64,000 nucleotides of DNA from Ferrimonas balearica DSM 9799. GTDB lineage: Bacteria > Pseudomonadota > Gammaproteobacteria > Enterobacterales > Shewanellaceae. The stretch lies in NCBI RefSeq assembly GCF_000148645.1, contig NC_014541.1, positions 2,317,139-2,381,138 of the forward strand, written 5' to 3'. Under the pieces are notes generated by a model. It was given only the letters and a program-made list of their open reading frames with translations. It was not told the DNA's origin and made no database searches. Both the position numbers and the translations under genes were made by a program. Of the stretch, positions 15,954 to 23,375 are shown in pieces (position 1 is the stretch's first letter; each line of letters begins with the position of its first letter).

Positions 15954-17932
15954 CGGAACAATGGCCAATAGAGCGTCACGCCGAAACTCGGGAAACCGGT
16001 GAAGATACCTCTTTCAAGACGGCGCGAGATTTCCTCAATCTCTTGAATTTATTTCCTCACGACCAGCACAAAACTTTCAATGACGTCGTAATCTGGATAG
16101 TGGAAAAAAGTGGCGATATTTCTGAGTTGGAACAGCAGTTGGCCCCTGTTGCCGACGAGTTCGAGTCGTCAACTGTTGATAGCCATACTTTGCTGATGAC
16201 GCTCGCTTGCGCCGCAGCATTAGCAAACATGCCCTCGTTGCGAACCTGGGGCAAAGTCAACGCATTCAAATACAACTCATGGGAACTTGAGAATTGGTTG
16301 AGTGAAGCCATGATAGCGTATGCCGAAGTTCATCCCTCAGCATGTGATGCTTATGCCAATCTCGCTAAGGAGGCTTTTTCTGGACTTGAGAGTTTCTCGC
16401 TTCAATCCGAGTCAGAGCGCACCAACGCTGAGCGGATAGGTGCCTGGAACGGTTGGGGCAAACGACAAGGCAAGCTGGAAGAAATATGGTGGGACTTGCG
16501 CGGTTGGCATGGTTTCATGAACTACCAAGAAGAGCTTCCGCTATTCCAGGTTTTCTATAAGTTGGAGCCAGACGAGTTCATTCGCACAATATCCAAATCT
16601 GACAACCCTTATTTAGTTAACGCGTTGTTATTCGTGGCAGGCATAGGTGAATTCTCTCCACGATTCTCTGAGTGGAAACGAATGATTGCCGCAGCACCAG
16701 TTGCTTTTGAACATGATGGTAAGTGGAATGGTTCTGTCCTTGTGCCATTGCTATTGGTTGATGCTCGTAACCAATTGCTACAAGTAAGATCAAGCTTTCA
16801 ATACTTGGACGTCACAACTGTTGACCATGATGAAATAGAACAGGAAATAACCAACACTGCTGAACTCATTGTTGGCACAGTTGCTGAACGGAAGGATGCC
16901 GCAGCTATATTCTCTCGGTGGGCATCATGGTTGATTCGGAAAATATTGGGGCAGAGCGAAAAGGAAATCGCCGATGTGAAGTCTTCGGCGTTTGCCGATA
17001 ATGCCTTGGTCGATGCTATCGGCAGAAAGCTAGGGAATCGCGTGCTACCTCAGTCAGTTCCTGATGACGCGCCTTTATGGGAGGCTTGGTGTTACCGCTG
17101 CGCGTTGGCCTCTTTTGCCTATAACGGGCATATCCAGGTACCTGCTTGGGAAGGTTTTGGAAGTGAATGGCGTCTTTCACCTGAAGACTGGATAGGAGAT
17201 AGAGGACAGTCTTTACGCGAGCACGCCAGCCTTATAACCACCCTAAATAAAGAAATTCCGGGTATCGCTGCAAACTTACTGGCCTATCCAATTGCACAAT
17301 CCACCATTCCTGTTGAGGCGTGGATCCACCTGTGGAATGACGCTATCGTCTTACGTGAAATTGTGGAATTCGGCGATTCGGACTCAGTCGAAGACGAATA
17401 CAGTTCTCGCTATGAGGCTGGGCGTCTGTTGCTCTTGCTCTTCAACATCGGTCTGGCAATCTTTGACCAAAGTTCAGCCCGTAGTTATGACAGTAATTCG
17501 CCTGAAGCTAGATCTCTTGTTAGCCTATTCAAATCTCTCAATTTCGCAGCTAGCGAAATGCGGGAAATCGATAGCACATTAAATCATGAGAAATGGCTTG
17601 TAGTTGCTCAACATTTGACTATCAGAAGAATGATTTGGGAGCCCACTTCTAGCGATGAGAGTTCATCAAGTAATTTTCAGGTTTTCAAAGCCGACGACAA
17701 CCCTACAGTCTCTGAAATTCTTATCGAAGCAAATGGTGATGTAATAAAAATGGTCACTATTTTGCAATCCCTCTTGCTCAATGCTCCAGATTTAAGGTTG
17801 AAAGCTGCACTCAATTCATCATCAATTGATGTGTCCAGTATCGTGCAGTCGATCAGGACTCTGAATGAATACCATCCGAGAAAGTACCCTATTGATGAGG
17901 CTCAACTAAAAAAGCTTAGCGCACTAATATAA
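15950..17932 (+). CDS. Large helical protein of unknown function, third gene of the operon
   Basis: A 660-residue acidic, apparently all-helical soluble protein, rich in Trp and Leu, with no signal peptide, no membrane segment and no nucleotide-binding motif that I can find. Segments such as LEEIWWDLRGWHGFMNYQEELPLF's central WWDLRGWHG, and KAAAIF-like repeats, suggest a helical-repeat scaffold, but I cannot define a repeat unit. It starts with ATGA overlap from the second gene and ends the operon. The G+C content is visibly lower than the surrounding genes. A sensor or scaffold for the two PLD-like partners is a guess. Confidence 0.65.
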   Translation: MTEQWPIERHAETRETGEDTSFKTARDFLNLLNLFPHDQHKTFNDVVIWIVEKSGDISELEQQLAPVADEFESSTVDSHTLLMTLACAAALANMPSLRTWGKVNAFKYNSWELENWLSEAMIAYAEVHPSACDAYANLAKEAFSGLESFSLQSESERTNAERIGAWNGWGKRQGKLEEIWWDLRGWHGFMNYQEELPLFQVFYKLEPDEFIRTISKSDNPYLVNALLFVAGIGEFSPRFSEWKRMIAAAPVAFEHDGKWNGSVLVPLLLVDARNQLLQVRSSFQYLDVTTVDHDEIEQEITNTAELIVGTVAERKDAAAIFSRWASWLIRKILGQSEKEIADVKSSAFADNALVDAIGRKLGNRVLPQSVPDDAPLWEAWCYRCALASFAYNGHIQVPAWEGFGSEWRLSPEDWIGDRGQSLREHASLITTLNKEIPGIAANLLAYPIAQSTIPVEAWIHLWNDAIVLREIVEFGDSDSVEDEYSSRYEAGRLLLLLFNIGLAIFDQSSARSYDSNSPEARSLVSLFKSLNFAASEMREIDSTLNHEKWLVVAQHLTIRRMIWEPTSSDESSSSNFQVFKADDNPTVSEILIEANGDVIKMVTILQSLLLNAPDLRLKAALNSSSIDVSSIVQSIRTLNEYHPRKYPIDEAQLKKLSALI

Positions 17933-18336
17933 CATCTGACGAGTGATACATGTTTATATTGAACGACGTTAGATAAACGTGGCGCCAAACTTCTACAGCC
18001 GTGAGCCTGCGATATAAATTGCAGCAATTGTCTGGAAGCAGATTCCGAGAAGGGCGACTTCGATGGCTGAAAGGGGAAGAGTTCAAGGGGTCAGAGCAAT
18101 TGAATCTACAGGCAGCAGGAGCCATTGGGCTCTTGCCGTCGGGTATGATGCTTTATTGCTCACCCACACCAGGCCCGCCAAACCATCCATAACCCGCCAC
18201 GCCGATCCTTCGCTAACTCATTGAGAAAACCCGATATAGCTCACTTGTTTCCAGATTGTTGTCTGGACATAATCAACCCCGGCTTACTCGCCGGCGAGGG
18301 TCGGCAGCCATCGAAACAATTGGTTAAGGAAACGGG
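17933..18336. other. Right flank of the inserted operon
   Basis: About 400 bp with no supported gene. It carries a sequence that looks like the end of a REP-associated element (annotated separately) and then returns to backbone-like composition with a CCGGCTTACTCGCCGGCG inverted repeat near 18280, just before the next gene. A short + frame at 18001-18192 has no ribosome site. Confidence 0.4.
18085..18103. repeat. Possible mobile-element end (AAGGGGTCAGAGCAATTGA)
   Basis: AAGGGGTCAGAG followed by an ATTGA-type tail is a sequence I associate with the ends of REP-associated transposase (RAYT) elements dispersed in marine gammaproteobacteria. No transposase ORF remains here, so it would be a relic at the right edge of the inserted operon. 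This is recollection, not a search. Confidence 0.35.
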
Positions 18337-19320
18337 ATGATTGACGCGTTATTCACACAGGAAGTGCAGCTGGGCATCGACATTGCCACCAGTGCCACCA
18401 TTATTGGTGCCATGCTCTCCTGGTTTATCGAAAGCCGCCGACAGGCGAAGAAAAGTCGCGAGCGCGGCATCAGCGATCAGGCCCGTGCCTCCTCGTTAAG
18501 CAAAGTGCAGAGCATCCTGTACGAGTTCGAAAACAGCTTCAGTGATTTGATCGCCTCCGCCCAGACCTTCGAACGCCCCATCGACAACCGCAGTGGTGAC
18601 CGTCTAGGTGAGTACCTGCGCCACCACCCGGAGTTTATCGACGTCAGCTCCGAGCGCCTTGGCAACTTCTATCAGGAGGTGGACCGCTTCTACGAGTCAA
18701 TCCAGAAGCGCCGTTACTCCCTGTTGCCGGTGCTGGACTCTCTGCACAGCGGCGACAAGTTTATGTACGACCTCAAGCAGGACATTCAGCAGGTGGGCGA
18801 GCTCTACAACAAGCTCAACTCCGGCTGGAGCCAACTGCTGCGTGAGTTCCACGCCGTGTACAAAGAGTATTACCCGATTGTTCTGGCGGACGAGAACCAC
18901 AACAAGTCCCAGGAGGAGATGGTTGGCCTGTTGCTGGAGCGGGAGGATTACATCCGCGCCATGCTGTCGATTCTGCTCGATAAGAGCTACTGGACCTGGG
19001 TGGAAAGCTTTGTGCCCAAAGAGATGGAAGAAGCCTACAAAACCATGCTGGAGACCAATGAACGCGATGCCGCCGCCCTGAACCGGGCCGCCGTCAACTT
19101 CACCGGCCACCTGCTGAAAGATCCCTACCGTTTGTTTGCCCAGATCCTGCGCCGTACCTCCGTTGAGGTGCAGACCGCCCGCATCGAGTGCAAGGACATC
19201 CTGATCAAGCTGAGCGCCCTGACCCACAAGCTGCTCAGCAACCAGGAGGTGAATCTCGACGACCTGATCAAGAAGTACGAAACCGAAGACTACCTCGGTA
19301 AAGAACGCTTTATTCACTGA
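18337..19320 (+). CDS. Membrane-anchored coiled-coil protein of unknown function
   Basis: A 327-residue protein. One N-terminal membrane segment (residues 13-31, LGIDIATSATIIGAMLSWF) is followed by a basic ESRRQAKKSRERG stretch and a long helical cytoplasmic region of about 290 residues with coiled-coil character (YQEVDRFYESIQKRRYSLL, LKQDIQQVGELYNKLNSG, SQEEMVGLLLEREDY). The start has AAGGAAA upstream. It is monocistronic and ends in a 12-bp bidirectional terminator. Composition is like the backbone, so it is not part of the insert. Function unknown; architecture alone would suit a sensor or scaffold. Confidence 0.75.
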   Translation: MIDALFTQEVQLGIDIATSATIIGAMLSWFIESRRQAKKSRERGISDQARASSLSKVQSILYEFENSFSDLIASAQTFERPIDNRSGDRLGEYLRHHPEFIDVSSERLGNFYQEVDRFYESIQKRRYSLLPVLDSLHSGDKFMYDLKQDIQQVGELYNKLNSGWSQLLREFHAVYKEYYPIVLADENHNKSQEEMVGLLLEREDYIRAMLSILLDKSYWTWVESFVPKEMEEAYKTMLETNERDAAALNRAAVNFTGHLLKDPYRLFAQILRRTSVEVQTARIECKDILIKLSALTHKLLSNQEVNLDDLIKKYETEDYLGKERFIH

Positions 19321-19333
19321 TTGGCCGTGTAAA

Positions 19334-19367
19334 AACGCCCGCCCGGTGCAAACATCGGGCGGGCGTT
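19334..19367. terminator. Bidirectional terminator
   Basis: A perfect 12-bp stem (AACGCCCGCCCG / CGGGCGGGCGTT) with a 10-nt loop lies between two convergent genes. A-runs on the left give a T tract for the minus-strand transcript. Confidence 0.85.
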
Positions 19368-19381
19368 GTTGTATTCAGGGA

Positions 19382-19780
19382 TTAGTCCAGCAGGTGGAAG
19401 GCGCGCAGGAAGTCGTTTTTGGTCTGGTCGAACTTGATGTGGCCCGGACTGTTGAGCGCCCTCTTCGGTTCACTGAATGCCGGCATCACATAACCCCAGT
19501 TGGAGTTGCGGGCAAACGCGACCACCACGTTTACGTGGCTGTCCTGCCAGCGATTGGTGATGGGATGCTCTTCGCTGCCGGGTTCGAGGGTTTTCACCTG
19601 GATCCGGTGAAAGTTGGGGCCGTCGGAGATCAGGATGTCGGTCTGGTGGCCATTATCGAGAATGGGGATAAACACCTGCCAGCCGTCCTGCATCAGCCAG
19701 CTGACCACCATGCTTTCATAAGCGGTGTTCTTCAGTGTCTGGTGGGTGCCTTCGGCGGTGTAGGTCATGCGGCGTGGCAT
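19382..19780 (-). CDS. PD-(D/E)XK nuclease-like protein
   Basis: A 132-residue cytoplasmic protein. The pattern AYESMVVSWLMQDGW (Glu), then GHQTDILISDG (Asp) and FHRIQVKTLEPG (Gln-x-Lys) reproduces the E-D-(Q/E)xK catalytic core of PD-(D/E)XK nucleases, spaced as in small stand-alone members. Target and role are unknown. It is the last gene of a five-gene minus-strand operon with another nuclease-like protein, an RDD membrane protein and a lysozyme-inhibitor-like protein. The ATG at 19780 has GAGGAG upstream. Catalytic assignment is by motif only; a nuclease-derived non-catalytic domain is possible. Confidence 0.65.
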   Translation of the reverse strand: MPRRMTYTAEGTHQTLKNTAYESMVVSWLMQDGWQVFIPILDNGHQTDILISDGPNFHRIQVKTLEPGSEEHPITNRWQDSHVNVVVAFARNSNWGYVMPAFSEPKRALNSPGHIKFDQTKNDFLRAFHLLD

Positions 19781-19818
19781 GGTGGCTCCTCTCTGTCTCG
19801 GGGCTCAGAGGTCAGGAC

Positions 19819-20232
19819 TCAGGGGTCCGGCAGATCCGGGCCCTGTTGCAGCAGGATTTCCAGCGTATAACGCCCCACCTCGTCACGGCGGGCGGCGTTG
19901 CGCATCAGGTAGGTCAGGATGCGGTACTCCCCGGCCATCTGCGCGGTGCCGGCGTACTCGGTGCCGGAGGTGGACCCAATAAACAGCGCGGTGTCCTGAT
20001 TGGGACCGGTGATGTTGAAGTACTGGAAGCGGTTATCACTGCGCAGCGACACCGCCCACTGCTGGCCCTGCTCCAGGCTGACCCGATACTCCATCACGTC
20101 GTAGCCATTGAGCCGACCCTCGGTAGTGACCCAGCCATCCCCTTCCAGGCTGAGGGTTTGTACAGGGTGCTCCGCCGCGCCCAATCCAAACATCAGGGTC
20201 AGCGGCAACATCCACAGCCAGAACCGTCTCAT
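19819..20232 (-). CDS. Secreted beta-sandwich protein, PliG/PliI lysozyme-inhibitor-like
   Basis: A 137-residue protein with a signal peptide (MRRFWLWMLPLTLMFGLGAAE, cleavage near residue 20). The mature part is all beta: GYDVMEYRVSLEQGQQWAVSL, RFQYFNITGP, ALFIGSTSG, and near the C terminus YRILTYLMRNAARRDEVGRYTLEI. The R-N-x-A-R element before a final YxL/V strand is what I recall from periplasmic inhibitors of g-type or i-type lysozymes. That would protect the cell wall from animal lysozymes. Its ATG overlaps the RDD gene stop by one base (TGATG). Fold confidence is moderate; function is by resemblance. Confidence 0.6.
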   Translation of the reverse strand: MRRFWLWMLPLTLMFGLGAAEHPVQTLSLEGDGWVTTEGRLNGYDVMEYRVSLEQGQQWAVSLRSDNRFQYFNITGPNQDTALFIGSTSGTEYAGTAQMAGEYRILTYLMRNAARRDEVGRYTLEILLQQGPDLPDP

Positions 20233-20696
20233 CAGGGGGCCTCCTGTTCAAATTCCACCGCCTGCTTACGATGCTGGCGCAGCACCACGGTGCCTGCCAA
20301 TTTGTCGTGCCAGCCCTGTTTGCGCTTGTCGATGCCGACCCAAAACAGGCCCAGCAACAGCGGAATGGTACTGACGTAGTAGCCGAGGTAACGCACCACC
20401 AACTGGCCGGTGCTGGGCTTGCCGCCGGTTTTGGCGTCGACAATGGTGAGCTTGAGCACCATCTTGCCCGGCGTGGCGGACTTGGCCATCCAGAACAGGA
20501 TCACCGCGATGGCGGGCAACAGGTAGTTCAGCAGCAGGTCCCAGGTGCCCCATATCTGGGTTTGGTCCAGCCAGTACTCCTTGCCATAAAGCAGCGTCAG
20601 TATGGGGGCGATGACCATCGCCAGCAGAACGCTGTCGATCAGGGCTGCACCAACCCGAATCCAGAATCCACCGTACTCCAGTTCCTCTTCCACCAT
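20232..20696 (-). CDS. RDD family membrane protein
   Basis: A 154-residue inner-membrane protein. GGFWIRVGAALIDSVLLAMVI (residues 9-29) holds the Arg and Asp of the RDD motif. SATPGKMVLKLTIVDAKTG is the conserved loop, and RYLGYYVSTIPLLLGLFWVG leads to the ending DKRKQGWHDKLAGTVVL, also typical. Some RDD proteins act as Na+/H+ antiporters, most have no known role. It sits between two other envelope proteins in a tight operon. GAGGAG precedes the ATG. Confidence 0.9.
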   Translation of the reverse strand: MVEEELEYGGFWIRVGAALIDSVLLAMVIAPILTLLYGKEYWLDQTQIWGTWDLLLNYLLPAIAVILFWMAKSATPGKMVLKLTIVDAKTGGKPSTGQLVVRYLGYYVSTIPLLLGLFWVGIDKRKQGWHDKLAGTVVLRQHRKQAVEFEQEAP

Positions 20697-20706
20697 TGCA
20701 GGCTCC

Positions 20707-20955
20707 TCAGTATTGTCGCCACCACTGGCGCGCCATCATGACGCCCGCGCCGGTCAGTCCGAAACTCAGGGTGGTGGGCGCAAACCAGCTGATAAAGGTG
20801 TCCCAGACAAAGTGCCACTGGGTGCCCCGGTCGGAACGGAATATCCCGCCCGGATTCTCCCACCAGTCCCACAGCGCCATCAGCAGGGCCAAGCCACATG
20901 CCAATAGAATACCGACGCTCGCGCCCAGCATCATCGCTCTGCCCCACCGATTCAT
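20707..20955 (-). CDS. Small two-TM membrane protein
   Basis: About 82 residues, with membrane segments at residues 6-28 (RAMMLGASVGILLACGLALLMA begins it) and about 57-74 (WFAPTTLSFGLTGAGVMM), separated by a polar GGIFRSDRGTQWHFVWD loop. The ATG at 20955 was chosen because GGGAG lies six bases upstream; longer frames overlap the previous gene. It lies 13 bp after the wHTH-nuclease gene and 10 bp before the RDD gene, so it belongs to the operon. No family recognised. Confidence 0.6.
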   Translation of the reverse strand: MNRWGRAMMLGASVGILLACGLALLMALWDWWENPGGIFRSDRGTQWHFVWDTFISWFAPTTLSFGLTGAGVMMARQWWRQY

Positions 20956-20968
20956 GGTTGCTCCCATC

Positions 20969-21826
20969 TCAGTACACCTCAATGCCAAACGCCAGCAGGC
21001 GACGCGGCAACACCTCGTCGAGGTTGTCCAGATCTGCCAGGTGCAGCTGAATCAGCTTTAACCCCAGCTGACGGTAGCGGCTCTGACGTGCAGCCAGGGT
21101 GTCCGCGTCCAGTCCCTCCACATAATCAATGTAGATGGCTCCACGCGGAAGGAAGAAACTGCAGAAGGTTTCGTCTTGTTGGCCAAGGGTTTCCCGCACC
21201 GGACGCTCATAGGCGTGAACCAGCCCCGCCAGATAGAGCCAGTTGTCGATGGTCAGCTCCGCGACCGAGCGAACGTAGTGCCCGTCCAGGGTGCGGTACT
21301 TGGCGTCAAACTTGGCGCGGAAGCTGGCGATGGAGCCGTGGGTAGACTCCTTATCCGCGTCTTTGCCCAACGCCTGGGCCAATGCCCGCTTAAACAGCGG
21401 GTCGGTCTCCAGCGCTGCCGGCCATAAGCTGTAGGGCGCGCCGTTGCGCCGGTCCGCCTGCTGCACCCCGCCCGCAGCGGCGCCGCTTTCGGTTACCCGC
21501 CAGCCCTTGGGCGCGGGGGCCAGATAGCCGATTTCATGCAATAACCCCAACAAGCTTTCCCGGCCCAGCCCGGTGGACTCAGAAAACTTGGAGACGCTGA
21601 GCAACCCCTCCGGGCTGGGCACTTTCAGGGTTTCCGGCCACACCACGTACTCACCAAACTTGTCGCTGTGCTGATTGCGGCCGCCGGCCAGACGTCCCTG
21701 CTCCGTCAGGCACCAACGTTCCGCTTCCCGCACCAGAAAGCCCGCTCTGGCAAGGCGTTCAAACAGGGTTTTGGTGGGCAGCTCGAGGCGCTTAGCCAGC
21801 GCCGTGGTGGAGAGGGATTTTGCCAT
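20969..21826 (-). CDS. Tandem winged-helix protein with C-terminal nuclease-like domain
   Basis: About 285 residues from the ATG at 21826 (MAKSLSTTALAKRLEL). Two tandem copies of a winged-helix-like unit are visible: each reads roughly LL-x2-G(F/Y)L, then W-x-(L/V)TE-x-G, GG and WP-x2-L (residues 5-65 and 77-145). The C-terminal third contains GHYVRSVAELTIDNWLYLAG, FLPRGAIYIDYVEG and LGLKLIQLHLADL, which fits a PD-(D/E)XK fold with Glu, Asp and Lys. Shewanella homologues have been labelled glycerol kinase, which nothing here supports. It is the first gene of the five-gene operon. A DNA-binding nuclease or regulator is the best reading. Confidence 0.65.
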   Translation of the reverse strand: MAKSLSTTALAKRLELPTKTLFERLARAGFLVREAERWCLTEQGRLAGGRNQHSDKFGEYVVWPETLKVPSPEGLLSVSKFSESTGLGRESLLGLLHEIGYLAPAPKGWRVTESGAAAGGVQQADRRNGAPYSLWPAALETDPLFKRALAQALGKDADKESTHGSIASFRAKFDAKYRTLDGHYVRSVAELTIDNWLYLAGLVHAYERPVRETLGQQDETFCSFFLPRGAIYIDYVEGLDADTLAARQSRYRQLGLKLIQLHLADLDNLDEVLPRRLLAFGIEVY

Positions 21827-21948
21827 TTCGGGTTCCGGTGATTGCACTAACTCCCTCAGAGTATCAGTAAGAAAAATCAAAGGCGAACGGGGACTTAGCG
21901 TCAATCAACCTCGGTTCAGCTCGGCGGCATAAGTGCCTGAATACCCAA

Positions 21949-21984
21949 AAGTGTCCGGCGCGGACACTTCGGACACAGCGGACA
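21949..21984. promoter_or_regulatory. GGACAC repeat array, probable enhancer for the NtrC-type regulator
   Basis: A 9-bp perfect inverted repeat (AAGTGTCCG-gcg-CGGACACTT, 21949-21969) is extended by further direct copies of CGGACA(C) at 21970 and 21979. This gives three same-strand copies spaced exactly 9 bp apart. The array lies about 90-130 bp upstream of the predicted sigma-54 start site, the usual position of an upstream activating sequence. A related AGGACACTTCAGGACA occurs near 22122 inside the first codons. Confidence 0.65.
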
Positions 21985-22053
21985 GGAGTCACAACGACGA
22001 TAACAATCACAAATTTTCATACTAACCAATCACTTAGCCTCAAATGACATCTT

Positions 22054-22069
22054 TGGCACGGTTCTCGCT
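22054..22069 (+). promoter_or_regulatory. Sigma-54 promoter of the exporter operon
   Basis: TTGGCACG-GTTC-TCGC carries the -24 GG (22055-22056) and -12 GC (22067-22068) with the required 10 bp between them. It has one mismatch to the TGGCACG-N4-TTGC consensus. The expected start near 22080 lies 31 bp before the adaptor gene. The operon encodes its own sigma-54 activator, which strengthens the call. Confidence 0.7.
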
Positions 22070-22110
22070 CTATTACCGACATTCCATCAGCGGACAGATG
22101 AGCGATACGG

Positions 22111-23364
22111 ATGATTCAGGACACTTCAGGACAAGATGTGCAGCGCAAGGCTCCACGTCGCCTTCGCGGACTGTGGCTCGGCCTGTTGGCCACGGCACTG
22201 CTGGTGAGCGGCGGCTACCTCTGGGCTCAGTATGGTCAGGGCCAGCAAAGTGTTCGTGCCAGTCGGCTGCAGCTGGCCACCGTCGAACGGGGCGACATGG
22301 TGCGGGAAGTGGCCGCACGGGGTCGCATTGTCGCCGCCAATGCCCCGGTGCTGTTCAGCCCCTCCGCCGGCCACATCAATCTGCAGGTGCAGGCGGGTGA
22401 GATTGTCGAACAGGGCCAGGTACTGGCGCACATCGACAGCCCCGAACTGGAAGCGCAGCTCTCTCAACAGCAGGCGATTCTGGAACGCCAGACTCTGGAC
22501 CTTCAGCGCCAGCAACTGGAAGCGCGCCGTACCGCTCTGGAGCTGCAACGCCGTCGCGATCAGGCGTTGGTTACCCGCACCGCCGCCGAGCGGGAAAAGC
22601 AACGCGCCGACCGGGCCGCCGAGTCGGACCTCATCAGTGACATCGACCATCAGCAGGCCCAGGACGAGTTTGCCAGCGCCCGCATCGCCTTTGCTCACGC
22701 TGAGCAGGAGATCGCGCTGGCCCGGGACACCCTGCAGTTTGAACAGCGTACCGCCGAAGTGGAGCTGGAGCGCCAGCGCCTGACCGTGGCCGAGCTGCAA
22801 CGGCAGGTGGATGCCCTGACCCTGCGTTCACCGCTTGATGGCCTGGTGGGCAACACCCTGGTGGGCCAGCGCGAGCAGGTGGCGGACAACCAGCCGCTGC
22901 TGTCGGTGGTCAGCCTCAGTGACTATCAGGCAGAGCTGCAGGTGCCGGAAAGCTACGCCGACGAACTGGGCCTGACCATGGCGGTCAGCCTGTCGGTGGG
23001 CGGTGCGCAGATTGAGGGCGAGATCGCCGGCATTAGCCCGGAGATCGTCGCCAACCAGGTCACCGTCCGGGTTCGTTTCCCGCCACCGGAGGTGCGCCTG
23101 CGCCAGAACCAGCGGGTCACTGCTCAGGTGCGACTGGAATCTCTGGAGAACGTGCTGATGGTACGCCGGGGCGCCTTTATTCAGTCCGGCCATGGTCGCA
23201 CCGGCTTCCGGGTTGACGGCGCAATGGCCCAGCGCGTGCCCCTGCAACTGGGCGCCAGCAGCCTGACCCACATCGAAATCCTCGCCGGTGCCGACGCCGG
23301 TGATCAACTCATCATCTCCGATCTCTCCGGGCTGCTGAACAGCAGCGAGATCCTCATTAAGTAA
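22111..23364 (+). CDS. Periplasmic adaptor (HlyD/MacA-type) of an ABC exporter
   Basis: A 417-residue membrane-fusion protein. An N-terminal anchor (residues 20-41, LRGLWLGLLATALLVSGGYLW) is followed by the lipoyl half-motif (AAGHINLQVQAGEIVEQGQ-like region near 90). A long heptad-rich coiled-coil hairpin (residues about 110-235, many Q/E/R) comes next, then a second lipoyl half (LTLRSPLDGLVGNTLVGQREQV) and beta-barrel domains. It bridges the inner-membrane ABC exporter to an outer-membrane channel not encoded here. It is the first gene of a six-gene set with ATPase, two permeases and a two-component pair, read from a sigma-54 promoter. The start is the ATG at 22111; its ribosome site is weak. 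Confidence 0.85.
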   Translation: MIQDTSGQDVQRKAPRRLRGLWLGLLATALLVSGGYLWAQYGQGQQSVRASRLQLATVERGDMVREVAARGRIVAANAPVLFSPSAGHINLQVQAGEIVEQGQVLAHIDSPELEAQLSQQQAILERQTLDLQRQQLEARRTALELQRRRDQALVTRTAAEREKQRADRAAESDLISDIDHQQAQDEFASARIAFAHAEQEIALARDTLQFEQRTAEVELERQRLTVAELQRQVDALTLRSPLDGLVGNTLVGQREQVADNQPLLSVVSLSDYQAELQVPESYADELGLTMAVSLSVGGAQIEGEIAGISPEIVANQVTVRVRFPPPEVRLRQNQRVTAQVRLESLENVLMVRRGAFIQSGHGRTGFRVDGAMAQRVPLQLGASSLTHIEILAGADAGDQLIISDLSGLLNSSEILIK

Positions 23365-23375
23365 AGGAGTGCCCC

